Source of the DNA: Rhodospirillaceae bacterium
GTDB taxonomy: Bacteria > Pseudomonadota > Alphaproteobacteria > Rhodospirillales > Rhodospirillaceae
Length of the DNA: 64,000 nucleotides
Direction: 5' to 3'
Assembly (NCBI GenBank): GCA_018666155.1
Contig: JABJAH010000049.1
Span: 1 to 64,000, forward strand
The notes under the pieces were generated by a model. That model saw only the letters and a list, made by a program, of their open reading frames with translations. It was not told where the DNA came from and did not search any database. This document shows positions 44,573 to 54,983 of the stretch, one piece after another. The position numbers were made by a program, and so were the translations under genes. Position 1 is the first letter of the stretch, and every line of letters begins with the position of its first letter.

Positions 44573-44865
44573 AGTTAACCCTCTCATGAGCAAATTTCGT
44601 TGAGAAACCTAGTGAATTCCACCCAGTTGTAAAGTGGGAATGTGTCGGACGCGGGGCATTTCATGGCAGAATTATGCCAAGCTTGGCTTTGTTCGGTCAC
44701 AAACCGTTACCAAACAACCATAGAACCAGGGCCTCGAATATGGCATCGACCTATTCCGTAAGGTCTTGAGATTGAGTTTAGGGGCGGAGCACTGATCCAT
44801 TTCAGGGCTGCGACCGTAACAACTTCAAAACCAAACATTCGATATAAACGTTTAGGCTATGGTTC

Positions 44866-45957
44866 ATGAATAAGGCGCAACTGACGGCACTCACGATCCT
44901 CCTCGCCGGTGTGGCATGGATTGGTTCGGGCGTGCTGACTGGAAATGGCACTGATACGAGCGACGCCAACGCTGATTCGGATATTAATCAAGTTGAAGTC
45001 GTCGTCCCCTCGGTGCGCGTCGTGGAATCCGCTGCCCAGCCCTTCGAGAGCGACATCGTCCTGCAAGGTCGTACCGCTGCGTCACAGATGGTTGAGCTTC
45101 GTGCCGAGGTCTCTGGCCGCGCTGAAGAAATCCTTGTTAGAGAGGGACAGCCGGTCTCCAAGGGTGATGCCATTCTAAAGATCGCGGTTAATGACCGAGC
45201 AGCGCGTTTAGACCAAGCCCGCGCAGCGATCGAACAGCGTCGTATCCAGGTTGAAGCTGCGCGCCAATTGGCCAAGCAAAACTTTGGCACCCAAGTCCGC
45301 CTAGCCGAGGCTGAAGCCCAGTATCAGCAAGCCAAGGCAGACGCAGTCCGGTTTGAATTGGATCTCGCCAATACCACCGTCCGTGCACCTTTTGATGGCA
45401 TTTTTGATACGCGCGAGACAGATATCGGTGCGGTTCTCAATGTCAGCGACAAAATCGGAACGGTTGTTGACCTCGATCCGCTGAAAGTCACTGGACAGAT
45501 TTCTGAGCGCAATGTCCGAGACGTTAAGATCGGTATGCGCGGCAGCATGGTTCTCTCAGACGGCACGGAAGTCGACGGTGAAATCAGTTACGTCGCCTCG
45601 GTGTCAGATCCCAGCACCCGAACATTCAAGATTGAACTTCTCGTCCCCAATCCTGACTCTGATATCTTGGCGGGCCTGGCAGCGCAACTGAGACTGCCGG
45701 CGGGCGAAGTTATGGCCCACAGCGTATCGCCATCGGTCCTAACTCTTGCGAACAGCGGTCAAATCGGCATCAAAACGGTCGACGCCAACAAAACGATCCG
45801 GTTCTGGCCCGTTCAAATTCTGGATGACGGCCCTCAGGGTACATGGGTCTCTGGACTGCCCCAAAACGCCACCATTGTCGTCTTCGGACAGGATTATGTG
45901 GCTGTTGGACAGAAGGTGTTACCCGTCGTCGTTTCCGTGGTAGCGGATCAGTCTTAA
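44866..45957 (+). CDS. RND efflux periplasmic adaptor
   Basis: A 363-residue membrane fusion protein of the AcrA type. An N-terminal anchor (LTALTILLAGVAWIGSGVLT) is followed by the lipoyl domain half VELRAEVSGRAEEILVREGQ. A hairpin of only about 60 residues then leads to the second half VRAPFDGIFDTRETDIGAVL and the beta-barrel and membrane-proximal domains. It precedes two different RND permeases on the same strand and is the only adaptor near them. The intergenic gap to the first permease (179 bp) shows no terminator. Confidence 0.9.
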   Translation: MNKAQLTALTILLAGVAWIGSGVLTGNGTDTSDANADSDINQVEVVVPSVRVVESAAQPFESDIVLQGRTAASQMVELRAEVSGRAEEILVREGQPVSKGDAILKIAVNDRAARLDQARAAIEQRRIQVEAARQLAKQNFGTQVRLAEAEAQYQQAKADAVRFELDLANTTVRAPFDGIFDTRETDIGAVLNVSDKIGTVVDLDPLKVTGQISERNVRDVKIGMRGSMVLSDGTEVDGEISYVASVSDPSTRTFKIELLVPNPDSDILAGLAAQLRLPAGEVMAHSVSPSVLTLANSGQIGIKTVDANKTIRFWPVQILDDGPQGTWVSGLPQNATIVVFGQDYVAVGQKVLPVVVSVVADQS

Positions 45958-46136
45958 TCCAGGTCCAAGCGCGTCAGAACGCCACTGGCCACTAAACGGT
46001 CGTGTTACCGTCGGTTACTCATCCGTGAATTGCGGGCGACCAGGCTTTCCCTATATTACGCAACACGTTAGAGGCGACCCAGCTGTGTTATAGTTGGGAA
46101 AGCTCGTAGCCCAGTTAAGAGTTTGGTTCTAAGCCC

Positions 46137-49100
46137 ATGAACGCCATTATTGATGCCGCTCTCAGCCGTTCCCGCATGGTTATATCCGGGTTCATTGTCC
46201 TGTTCTTGGTTGGCACGGTTTCCTATGTGGAAATCCCAAAAGAGGCCGAGCCGGAAATAACCTTTCCACTTATTTTCGTCTCATTGATCTTGGACGGCGT
46301 ATCTCCGAACGATGCCGAGCGCCTTCTCATTCGGCCCATGGAAGAAGAAGTACAAGCACTCGCCGGCATCAAGGAAGTGCGGGCGACAGGGTTCCAGGGC
46401 GGCGCCAGCATCACGCTAGAGTTTGAAGTCGACACAGACCTTCAGGCCGCGTTGGCCGATACCAGGGCCGCTGTTGATCGAGCAAAAACGGAATTGCCGT
46501 TAGATGCTGAAGAACCTTCTGTCCGTGAGTTCGACAGCTCCGGGTTTCCGATCATTTCAATCACCGTGTCCGGGCCATTGCCAGAGCGCACGCTGTTGCA
46601 ACTCTCTCGCGACTTGCGTGACCGTGCCGCCCAAATTGGCAACGTCCTAGAAGCAAACATCTCAGGTGTCCGGGAAGAGCAAGTCGAGATCGTGATCGAT
46701 CCTTTGATGGTCGAACACTACGGCCTCAATAATTCAGAACTGTTCCAATTATTCAGCCGATCTAACCGTCTTGTCGCTGCTGGCAGCCTCGACACCGGTC
46801 AGGGGCGCTTCGCTGTTACCTTGCCCGGGCTATTCGAAGACATTGAGGACATTCTAACGCTGCCAGTGAAGGCGGATGCCAACGGAACCGTGCGCTTTTC
46901 CGATATTGGAGAGGTCAGGCGTACGTTTAAAGATCCGACCACTCTCGTCCGGGTGAATGGCAACCCCGCGGTCACTGTCGATATTACGAACCGCCGCGGC
47001 ACAAATATTTTTAATACCGCGACCCAAGTCCGCGCCATGGTCGATAAAGAAACGAAGGGTTGGCCGGAAGCCGCAGAGGTCCGGTTTATTTCTGACCGCT
47101 CAGTCAATGTTCGCGCTCAGCTCGACAGTATTCAGAACGGTGTCGTTCTCGCGATCTTCCTAGTCATGACATTGTGCATGGCATTGCTCGGCATTCGTTC
47201 GGGACTCCTTGTCGGCATATCCATACCCGGTGCGTTTCTCACCGGCATTTTCTTTATGTACATGCTTGGCATGACCATCAATTTCGTCGCGATCTTCGGT
47301 CTCATTCTGTCCGTTGGGCTGCTTGTCGACGGCGCAATCGTTGTTGTCGAGAACGCCGACCGCCGCATTGCAGCCGGTCAGAAGCCATCTCTCGCATACA
47401 CGGCTGCGGCTAAACGCATGGCATGGCCCATCATCACCTCCACCGGCACGACTATGGCAGCGTTTGTTCCCCTTCTCTTTTGGCCAGGCTTTGTTGGCCA
47501 ATTTATGGGTCTGCTGCCATTAACGATCATTCTAGTGCTAACCGCATCAGTCACTATGGCTTTGATCTTTGTACCAACGATCGGCTCGGCGACCCGCCGA
47601 AACGATAGCGGCACCGAAACGGTAGAAGACGAAGCTGGACTGGTAGACCCTGAAACGGAAACCGGCATATCCGGTGCCTACGTCAAATTGCTTAAGAGCG
47701 CGCTCCTGCATCCTGGCAAGATTATTGTGGCGACCTTCGCCATGCTGTTTATCGTCCCCACACTGTTCTTCATGTATGGCCCCGGCCTGACACTTAATCC
47801 CAATGAGGAACCTCGCGCTGCAATGCTTGTCGTAAAAGCGCTGGGGAACCTCTCCATTGAAGAGCAGGACCGCCTCGTAGGGGAAGTGGAACGCCGTATT
47901 CTAGATATCGATGATTTCGAACATATTTATGTGCGAAGCGGAAAGCCACCTGGCGGCGGCAATAGCGACGCAGATCTCATCGGTGAAATACGTCTAATCT
48001 TTAAGCAATGGGGTGGTCGTAGGCCCGCCGACGAGATTCTTGCGGAAGTAACGCGCCGCACAAGTGACATCGCTGGCGTGAGAATAGAAGCCAAAAAACA
48101 GCTCCACATGACTTCGGATATCGCTATCGAGTTGGTTGTCAGTTCCAAGAATGCTATCGCTCTCAACTCAGCTGCATCACAGATCAGACAGATATTCGAT
48201 GCCGTCGATGGCCTTCGAAATGTTGACGACACTCTGCCCCCACCCGGTATCGAATGGCAGTTGTCAGTTGATCGCAGCGAAGCGGCTAAATACGGCGTCG
48301 ACATTACCTTGGTAGGCGAATCTATTCGCCTCATTACAAATGGACTGCGTCTTGGCAACTATCGACCTGACGATAGTGAAGATGAAATCGACATTGTCGT
48401 GCGCTACCCCGCCGAATATCGCACCGTCCGGCAGCTCGATGATATTCGTATCGAAACTCAGCAAGGTTTGGTTCCGATAAGCAACTTTGTTACTCGAGAA
48501 CCGGTCCAGAAAGTCGCTGAAATCGAACGCACAGACGCCCGTCGCACCATTACGTTAACGGCTGGTGTTCTACCAGGCGTCTTGGCGAACGAGAAAGTGA
48601 AAATCATTAAGGCCGAAATTGCTAAGCTCGAACTGGGCCGCGATGTTGACCTGACGTTTAAGGGCGAAGAACTAGATTCTCTAGAGAACTCGAATTTCTT
48701 AGTCACGGCGTTCTCAATGGCCATGTTCCTCATGGCAATGATTCTACTCGCAGAGTTTAATAGTTTCTATGCGGTGGCGCTGATTTTGAGTTCCGTCATC
48801 CTGTCGACGATCGGCGTATTTTTGGGCCTGCTCATCACCAACAATCCCTTTATTATTACGCAGTCGGGAGTTGGTATTATCGCGTTGGCGGGGATTGTCG
48901 TTAATAATAATATCGTCCTGCTCGACACCTTCTTCCTATTTCGCAAGAACGCTATGTCCACTTACGATGCCATTCTGCGTACTGGCATCGAGCGTCTGCG
49001 CCCGGTTTTTTTAACAACAGCGACGACAGTTCTCGGCCTGGTGCCGATGGCTTTACAAATTGGTGTCAATTTCTTCGACCGCTCAATTGAATTTGGATCG

Positions 49101-49289
49101 CCAGCGCTCGCGTTTTGGCGCCACCTCGCCACCGCGATCATATTTGGTTTGATCTTTGCCACACTCCTGACCTTGATCGTTACGCCCGCGGCCCTGATGG
49201 CTCAGAGTAATTTTCTTACATGGTTCCGGGAGCTGAAGAACAGAAACGATCCGGCATCCAGCGGCGCGCCCCTAACGCCGGCAGAATAG
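46137..49289 (+). CDS. RND efflux pump permease (first)
   Basis: A 1050-residue inner-membrane transporter with the RND layout: one N-terminal helix, a large periplasmic loop (about 35-335), helices 2-6, a second cytoplasmic/periplasmic portion (about 550-860) and helices 8-12. In TM4 the sequence is VGLLVDGAIVVVENAD, keeping one of the two adjacent Asp of AcrB, and in TM10 AGIVVNNNIVLLDTF has Asn where AcrB has Lys. The proton path therefore differs from AcrB but fits other RND subgroups. Substrates are unknown. Confidence 0.92.
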   Translation: MNAIIDAALSRSRMVISGFIVLFLVGTVSYVEIPKEAEPEITFPLIFVSLILDGVSPNDAERLLIRPMEEEVQALAGIKEVRATGFQGGASITLEFEVDTDLQAALADTRAAVDRAKTELPLDAEEPSVREFDSSGFPIISITVSGPLPERTLLQLSRDLRDRAAQIGNVLEANISGVREEQVEIVIDPLMVEHYGLNNSELFQLFSRSNRLVAAGSLDTGQGRFAVTLPGLFEDIEDILTLPVKADANGTVRFSDIGEVRRTFKDPTTLVRVNGNPAVTVDITNRRGTNIFNTATQVRAMVDKETKGWPEAAEVRFISDRSVNVRAQLDSIQNGVVLAIFLVMTLCMALLGIRSGLLVGISIPGAFLTGIFFMYMLGMTINFVAIFGLILSVGLLVDGAIVVVENADRRIAAGQKPSLAYTAAAKRMAWPIITSTGTTMAAFVPLLFWPGFVGQFMGLLPLTIILVLTASVTMALIFVPTIGSATRRNDSGTETVEDEAGLVDPETETGISGAYVKLLKSALLHPGKIIVATFAMLFIVPTLFFMYGPGLTLNPNEEPRAAMLVVKALGNLSIEEQDRLVGEVERRILDIDDFEHIYVRSGKPPGGGNSDADLIGEIRLIFKQWGGRRPADEILAEVTRRTSDIAGVRIEAKKQLHMTSDIAIELVVSSKNAIALNSAASQIRQIFDAVDGLRNVDDTLPPPGIEWQLSVDRSEAAKYGVDITLVGESIRLITNGLRLGNYRPDDSEDEIDIVVRYPAEYRTVRQLDDIRIETQQGLVPISNFVTREPVQKVAEIERTDARRTITLTAGVLPGVLANEKVKIIKAEIAKLELGRDVDLTFKGEELDSLENSNFLVTAFSMAMFLMAMILLAEFNSFYAVALILSSVILSTIGVFLGLLITNNPFIITQSGVGIIALAGIVVNNNIVLLDTFFLFRKNAMSTYDAILRTGIERLRPVFLTTATTVLGLVPMALQIGVNFFDRSIEFGSPALAFWRHLATAIIFGLIFATLLTLIVTPAALMAQSNFLTWFRELKNRNDPASSGAPLTPAE

Positions 49290-49333
49290 GCTAGAAACTG
49301 ATCTAACGGCCGCCATAGCCCGTAAACACTAAT

Positions 49334-49358
49334 ACCGGACCTGAGACCGGTTTCTTTT
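49334..49358 (+). terminator. Weak hairpin between the two RND permease genes
   Basis: ACCGG (49334-49338) can pair with CCGGT (49347-49351) around an 8-nt loop, followed by TTCTTTT. The stem is only 5 bp, so it may merely attenuate transcription into the second permease gene, or have no role. Confidence 0.3.
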
Positions 49359-49391
49359 GTGTTTCAATAAGTTGGGGCGAGCGACGCAGAT

Positions 49392-52300
49392 ATGAATATG
49401 TTAATTGCCTTGGCCGCTCGGCGGGCCAAAATCATCTTTTCAGCGTTCGCAGTCCTGATCATCAGCGGCGTAACCGCCTATGTGAATGTACCCAGAGAGT
49501 CCCTGCCCCAACTCGCAATCACCGTCATTTACACATCAGTTATGCTCGAGGGTGTCTCCCCAGATGACTCAGAGCGCCTTCTCGTCCGCCCGTTGGAAGA
49601 AGAACTACAAAACCTCGAAGGCTTAAAAGAGTTACGAGCGACGGCCTACCAGGGCGGCGCCAATGTTGTGCTAGAGTTTGACGCTGGCGTGAGCGAACAA
49701 TCAGCATTGCAGGATGTACGTGCTGCCGTGGACCGAGCCAAACCAGAGCTTCCGGAAGAGGCCCTCGAACCGACGATCAGCCAAGTTGATTTCACCCGTC
49801 GCCCCGTTTTGACCGTCGCCTTGTCAGGCGATCTGCCCGAACGCACTCTTTTATCCCTCGCCAGAGAACTTCGCGACGAAGTCCGCCAAATCCCATCCGT
49901 TTTAGACGCGACAGTGTCTGGGGCACGCGAAGAACAGGTTGAGATCATCATCGACCCCCTTCTGGTTGAGTACTACGGCCTCAATAAAGATGAACTCTTT
50001 CGGATTTTTAGCCGCTCGAACCGACTGGTCGCAGCTGGCAATCTGGATACGGGCAATGGCCGCTTCGCTGTAACCGTGCCTGGTCTGTTCGAAACGTCAC
50101 AGGACATCTTCGATCTACCGATCAAGTCTACGGATGATGCCGTCGTCACCCTAGGAGACATTGCTGACATTCGCCGTACCTTCAAGGACCGGAAAACCTT
50201 CGTCCGCATAAATGGCAAGTCGGCCGTCACTGTCGATATCAGCCGCCGCCCAGAAGCCAACGTGGTCGGCACAATCATCTCGGCCCGAGAGGTCGTTGAT
50301 GGCATGCGGCCTACTTGGCCAGAAGGTCTTAATGTTTCGTTTCCCGTAGATGACACCGAGAACATCACCTCTCGTTTCGACAGCCTTCAAAATAGCGTGA
50401 TTTCAGCCGTCATCATTGTTATGGCGATCTGTATGGCCTTCCTCGGTTTTCGCTCAGGCTTACTGGTGGGTATCGCGATCCCAGGATCGTTCCTCACCGG
50501 TATTCTTGTGCTCGCGACCTTGGGCATCACCCTCAACGCCCTAGCTCTGATCGGGCTCATACTGTCGGTCGGTATTCTAGTCGATGGCGCGATCGTTGTT
50601 GTTGAAAATGCCGAAAGCCTGAAGGAAGAAGGCGTTTCCTCTAAGGATGCTTACGTGCGGGCTGCGCAACGCATGGCATGGCCAATCACATCCTCGACCG
50701 CGACGACGCTGGTCGTCTTCCTGCCCCTACTCTTCTGGCCTGGCAATACAGGCGCCTTTTTCAAGTATTTGCCGATCACTCTGATTAGCGTCCTGACCGC
50801 TGCGTTGGTGATGGCTCTAATTTTTGTGCCGGCGATTGGCGCAAGTCTTAAGTCGAAGAGCAGTAGTAGAACGCGCACCGCGGAGAAAACATCCACCGTT
50901 TCTCTGACCTACTCCAAGTTGTTGAATAAGTGCGTGGATAATCCAGGAAAAGTCATTCTCGCAACAATCATGACATTGATCTTCGTGCAAGTTGGGTATT
51001 CTAACTACGGCAAGGGCGTTTACTTTTTCCCACCACAAGAGCCTGACTCTGCGACATTATCCATACACGCACGCGGTAATTTATCTCTTTCGGAACAAGA
51101 TAGACTTGTCGAAGAAGTTGAAAACCAGGTGTTGGGACTTGACGGTATAAAGTTCATCTACACAAAGACTGGGCGCCCCCCTGGTGCTGGTGCCGACGCA
51201 CCCGCCCCCGATTTTATCGGTGACATCAAAGTTGAAATGCTGCCTTGGAATAGCCGCCGCCCAGCGCTGGAAATCCTCGGGGATATACAAAGCCGCGTCA
51301 GTACGCTCCCAGGCATTGAAGTGCTCATCAAGAAAGAAGGCCACGGTCCGACGCTTGGTCAGGCAATACAAATTGAAGTTGCGTCTAAAGATTCCGCATC
51401 GCTCCAAACCGTCGTCGAACTGGTTCGCCAGGGCATGTCTGAAGTCGGCGGTTTCACCAGCAAATCTGATAATCGACCCCTTCCTGGTATTGAGTGGCAG
51501 CTTCAGGTCGACCGCTCCGAGGCATCGAAGTACAACGCCGACGTCACGGTTATTGGGCAGTCGATTCAGCTCATCACTAACGGTCTAAAACTTGGCGAAT
51601 ATCGGCCTGATGATAGCGAAGAAGAACTCGATATTGTCGTTCGTTATCCAGAAGAACTGCGATCAATCCGTAGCCTCGACCAAGTGCGGATCGAAACAGG
51701 ACGCGACCCGGTCCCCATCAGCAATTTTGTTGATCGTGTTCCGGTACAACAAGCCGGTGAAATCGCTCGGGTCGATGGTATTCGGACAATGAAAGTGACC
51801 GCCGATCCGATGCCCGGATATTTTGCGGGTCTTCAAGTGGAGCGTCTGAAGCAATGGCTCGCCGGACAAGATATTCCTGAAAATGTGACCGTAAATTTTA
51901 AGGGCGAAGAGGCGGACTCTGAAGCCAGTAGCAGCTTCCTTACGAACGCCTTTTTACTCGCCATATTTATGATGGGGATCATTCTCCTCGCGCAATTCAA
52001 CAGCTTCTATTCGGTCTTTGTCGTCCTAACTGCCGTTTTACTGTCGACTTCGGGCGTTTTTCTCGGCCTTCTCGTCACCGGATCAAGCTTTAGTATCGTG
52101 ATGTCTGGCATCGGCACAATTGCTCTCGCTGGCATTGTCGTGAACAACAACATCGTCTTGATTGATACGTTCAATCAGTTCAATGACGGCGTACGTAGTC
52201 TGCGTGACGCTGTCATCAAGACCGGCGAAGACCGGCTTCGCCCAGTGCTTTTGACGACGGGCACGACTGTGCTTGGCCTCCTGCCGACGGCAACCCAGTT

Positions 52301-52553
52301 CAATGTCGATTTCTTCAATCGGACAGTAACGATCGGTGACCCGGCGACCGAATGGTGGGCCTACATGTCACAGGCGATTATCTATGGCCTACTGTTTGCG
52401 ACAGCGCTCACTCTGATCGTGACGCCGTGTATGCTGATGGCTAGGGAAAAGTTTTCCCTTTGGAAGGGCGATAGAATCTTAGCTCTTAGCCGCTTGCTCG
52501 GCCGCAAGAAAGGTGAAGAAACAGGGCCCGTTCCACCTTTACCGGCTGAATAA
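49392..52553 (+). CDS. RND efflux pump permease (second)
   Basis: A 1053-residue paralogue of the preceding permease with the same topology. TM4 reads VGILVDGAIVVVENAE and TM10 AGIVVNNNIVLIDTFNQFND, the same departures from AcrB as in the first copy. Periplasmic parts differ more than membrane parts. The start follows gttgggg at some distance. Two unlike permeases served by a single adaptor recall the MdtABC arrangement, in which the permeases form mixed trimers; this is inference. Confidence 0.92.
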   Translation: MNMLIALAARRAKIIFSAFAVLIISGVTAYVNVPRESLPQLAITVIYTSVMLEGVSPDDSERLLVRPLEEELQNLEGLKELRATAYQGGANVVLEFDAGVSEQSALQDVRAAVDRAKPELPEEALEPTISQVDFTRRPVLTVALSGDLPERTLLSLARELRDEVRQIPSVLDATVSGAREEQVEIIIDPLLVEYYGLNKDELFRIFSRSNRLVAAGNLDTGNGRFAVTVPGLFETSQDIFDLPIKSTDDAVVTLGDIADIRRTFKDRKTFVRINGKSAVTVDISRRPEANVVGTIISAREVVDGMRPTWPEGLNVSFPVDDTENITSRFDSLQNSVISAVIIVMAICMAFLGFRSGLLVGIAIPGSFLTGILVLATLGITLNALALIGLILSVGILVDGAIVVVENAESLKEEGVSSKDAYVRAAQRMAWPITSSTATTLVVFLPLLFWPGNTGAFFKYLPITLISVLTAALVMALIFVPAIGASLKSKSSSRTRTAEKTSTVSLTYSKLLNKCVDNPGKVILATIMTLIFVQVGYSNYGKGVYFFPPQEPDSATLSIHARGNLSLSEQDRLVEEVENQVLGLDGIKFIYTKTGRPPGAGADAPAPDFIGDIKVEMLPWNSRRPALEILGDIQSRVSTLPGIEVLIKKEGHGPTLGQAIQIEVASKDSASLQTVVELVRQGMSEVGGFTSKSDNRPLPGIEWQLQVDRSEASKYNADVTVIGQSIQLITNGLKLGEYRPDDSEEELDIVVRYPEELRSIRSLDQVRIETGRDPVPISNFVDRVPVQQAGEIARVDGIRTMKVTADPMPGYFAGLQVERLKQWLAGQDIPENVTVNFKGEEADSEASSSFLTNAFLLAIFMMGIILLAQFNSFYSVFVVLTAVLLSTSGVFLGLLVTGSSFSIVMSGIGTIALAGIVVNNNIVLIDTFNQFNDGVRSLRDAVIKTGEDRLRPVLLTTGTTVLGLLPTATQFNVDFFNRTVTIGDPATEWWAYMSQAIIYGLLFATALTLIVTPCMLMAREKFSLWKGDRILALSRLLGRKKGEETGPVPPLPAE

Positions 52554-52566
52554 CAATATTGAAGTC

Positions 52567-53088
52567 TTAGCTGGCGGCGACCTGGTTGTACTTGAACGAG
52601 CGTGCTTCTAAGTCTGTTTTCAACTCTTCAAGAAACCCGCACGCAAACAAAGCCTCGGCGATAAGAAAGCCGGGTGCCATGAAGACTTGAAGCAGGTTGT
52701 CTGTGAGCGCAGGTCGGCGCCCCTCGAACACATGGCCGATGAGCTGCAGAAACCATCCGCCAACAAAGCTCGATCCAACAACTGTCCATACGAATGAAGG
52801 TGAGCCGAGGGATGTAGCCTGCGCGTACCAGAGTAGAGGGATGTAAACGACAATAGAGACAATACCCATTACTGGCACAGCAACGCAGTACAGCAGAAGA
52901 AGCAAAGCAAGGAACACGGTCGCGAGCGTTGCTGGCATGCCTCCAATTTGCCCGATTTGAATGAGGGACATAGCGACAAGTAAGGCAAAGACGATCAGCG
53001 GCACACCGATGAAATGGGTCGCGCAATTGCGTACATCACGATGATAAGCGGTGTACATCGCCATCTGTTCGCGAAACCAAACCTGCAT
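52567..53088 (-). CDS. Mpo1-like membrane protein (DUF962)
   Basis: A 173-residue membrane protein; the ATG at 53088 is preceded by ggagggg. Features of the Mpo1/YGL010W family are seen: YHRDVRNCATHFIGVPLIVF near the N-terminus, four or so hydrophobic segments, and LIGHVFEGRRPALTDNLLQ with the conserved His and Glu. Yeast Mpo1 is an iron-dependent dioxygenase acting on 2-hydroxy fatty acids; activity in this protein is inferred from family. It is convergent with the second RND gene and divergent from the hydrolase. Confidence 0.85.
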   Translation of the reverse strand: MQVWFREQMAMYTAYHRDVRNCATHFIGVPLIVFALLVAMSLIQIGQIGGMPATLATVFLALLLLLYCVAVPVMGIVSIVVYIPLLWYAQATSLGSPSFVWTVVGSSFVGGWFLQLIGHVFEGRRPALTDNLLQVFMAPGFLIAEALFACGFLEELKTDLEARSFKYNQVAAS

Positions 53089-53193
53089 AAACACCCCTCC
53101 TGCCGAGCATAGAATACTACACCGTATGTCCCGCTTCATCGAATACGTATAAGTTAGGCAGAGTTTTAACGTGAGCTAGAAGCACATAACCAA

Positions 53194-54216
53194 ATGACTT
53201 CCGGATATACCGTTTACGGTCGCTCGACCTCAGTTTTTCAGCCCTTTCGCGCGGCATACCCCTGGATTGGGGGTGATCTGCAAACGGTCAAGAACACATT
53301 GCGATGGCTACCCCCCACGTTCGTTTCGGAGCGCCAAGAGCGGCTTGTCTTCCCTATGAACGATGGCACCGGAGATTCGCTGTCGGGGCTTTTAGACAAG
53401 CCGGCTCAAGACACAGGCTTGCCTCTCCTCATTCTTGTCCACGGCCTCACCGGCTGTGAAGAGAGCCGGAATATTATGGTATCCGCAGCACACTACGTTT
53501 CGTGTGGGTTTTCAGTTGTACGGTTGAACCTGCGCGGTGCCGGACCCTCAGTCGGTCAATGTCGGGAGCAGTATCACGCTGGGCGGACACAAGACCTTGC
53601 AGCCGTTTTAACCACTATGCCTGAAACCCTAAGGCAGAATGGCGTCGTCATTGTTGGCGTATCCCTCGGTGGGAACATCTTACTGAAGTTCGCAAGCCAG
53701 GACGCTGAATCGTTTGGTGTTCGTGCCATCGCAAGCGTATCCGCACCGATCGACCTCAAGGCCGCACAGCAACGCATTATGGCACCGCGCAACTTCGTAT
53801 ATCACCGCTACCTATTGAACCGTATGAAGACAGACGCGCGCGCCCTTCCCCATGACAAAGACGCGACGTCTCGCGCACTAGGCAATGTAGATTCTGTATA
53901 TGACTATGATGATCTCATTGTTGCGCCGAGAAATGGCTTCGACGGGGCTGAGGATTACTACGCCAAGTGTTCCGCTAAAAGTATCTTGAGCGAGATCAAC
54001 ATTCAGACATTACTCATTCATGCCAAGACAGACCCCTGGATCCCGCTGAGTATGTATCTGGACAATGACTGGCCAGCGGATGGCCCCTTAACTCTTATCG
54101 TTAGCGAAGATGGCGGACATGTCGGATTCCACGGAGCCAACAGCCCCACACCCTGGCATGACCGTTGTATCGGTGATTATTTTGTGGATTTGTTTGCGAC
54201 CGGACAGCGCGTTTAA
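53194..54216 (+). CDS. YheT-like alpha/beta hydrolase
   Basis: A 340-residue hydrolase of the YheT/ABHD1-3 group. It starts with FRAAYPWIGGDLQTVKNTLR, the family opening. The oxyanion region is LPLLILVHGLTGCEESRNIM, the nucleophile Ser lies in VVIVGVSLGGNILLKFA (about residue 156), Asp in HAKTDPWIP (about 287), and His in EDGGHVGFHG (about 308). It is soluble, without a signal peptide. The 3' end overlaps the convergent exported oxidoreductase by 4 bp. Substrates are likely esters or lipids. Confidence 0.88.
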   Translation: MTSGYTVYGRSTSVFQPFRAAYPWIGGDLQTVKNTLRWLPPTFVSERQERLVFPMNDGTGDSLSGLLDKPAQDTGLPLLILVHGLTGCEESRNIMVSAAHYVSCGFSVVRLNLRGAGPSVGQCREQYHAGRTQDLAAVLTTMPETLRQNGVVIVGVSLGGNILLKFASQDAESFGVRAIASVSAPIDLKAAQQRIMAPRNFVYHRYLLNRMKTDARALPHDKDATSRALGNVDSVYDYDDLIVAPRNGFDGAEDYYAKCSAKSILSEINIQTLLIHAKTDPWIPLSMYLDNDWPADGPLTLIVSEDGGHVGFHGANSPTPWHDRCIGDYFVDLFATGQRV

Positions 54217-54983
54217 GCGTCGACGGGAATCTGTGAAAGTGTGTCTCGCCACCCATCAACAGGCAGGTCGGGATCATTGATAATACGAAAAGTCTTATTC
54301 AATGCGGCAGGATTGCGCGCGGCCTCAGCCATCACCGATCCGACGTCCGCACGTGAAATTGTGCCAACGGTAATTTGGCCCTCTGTTTGGAACCATATTC
54401 CCTGTAGCCGCGGTTCATAGTCCCGCAGTCCGCCCGGCCCAACAATGGTATAAGGCACGTTGCTGGCGCGCAGATAGTGCTCCGCTTTGTTTTTCCACTG
54501 CATTCCAGTGAAACGCGCAACCAACGCTGGATCGGAATCAGCACGCCCTGCCGATAGAGAGGTGATCATGATGACTTGCTTCAATCCGCTGTTCTTCGCT
54601 TGATCGATCAGGTTAACGTTACCCCGATACTCGACTGCCTCAGGTGTATTCTCCCCGGTCCTCTCGGTCGCACCGAGGACTGAAATAACCCGGTCGCATC
54701 CAAGATAGAGCGCTTCAAGAGATTGAGGGTCTCGCACGTCACCGTGAACCCATTCAACCGCATCTCCATACCGTGATCTCGCCCGGTCTGGATTCCGGGT
54801 TAAACCACGTACGGCATGGCCGGAGGCGAGAAGGTATTGGACGACAAAACGCCCTGTCCGCCCGGTTGCGCCTGCAACAAGCACCTGCTCATGCGATTGA
54901 GCGGCCCCACACTGTGGAGCCGCCCATATTGTCGCTAATCCAAAACTAAATGTGGTTTGAGAAAACCGCCGCCTTGAGATCAT
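54213..54983 (-). CDS. NAD(P)-binding atypical SDR with Tat-like signal
   Basis: A 256-residue protein of the atypical SDR fold with a twin-arginine-like N-terminus (ISRRRFSQTTFSFGLATIWA, processed near GAAQ). The Rossmann motif VLVAGATGRTGRFVVQYLLA is intact, and VHGDVRDPQSLEALYLGCD and PYTIVGPGGLRDYEPR follow. The gene overlaps the upstream paralogue via ATGA, so the two are co-translated. Tat export would let it carry a bound cofactor to the periplasm. Substrate unknown. Confidence 0.83.
   Translation of the reverse strand: MISRRRFSQTTFSFGLATIWAAPQCGAAQSHEQVLVAGATGRTGRFVVQYLLASGHAVRGLTRNPDRARSRYGDAVEWVHGDVRDPQSLEALYLGCDRVISVLGATERTGENTPEAVEYRGNVNLIDQAKNSGLKQVIMITSLSAGRADSDPALVARFTGMQWKNKAEHYLRASNVPYTIVGPGGLRDYEPRLQGIWFQTEGQITVGTISRADVGSVMAEAARNPAALNKTFRIINDPDLPVDGWRDTLSQIPVDA

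Noticed and set aside
44664..44679. TGGCAGAATTATGCCA resembling a sigma-54 -24/-12 promoter
   Set aside because: The spacing between GG and GC is one base too short and the C at position 6 is missing. It may be an operator palindrome, but nothing identifies the binding protein.
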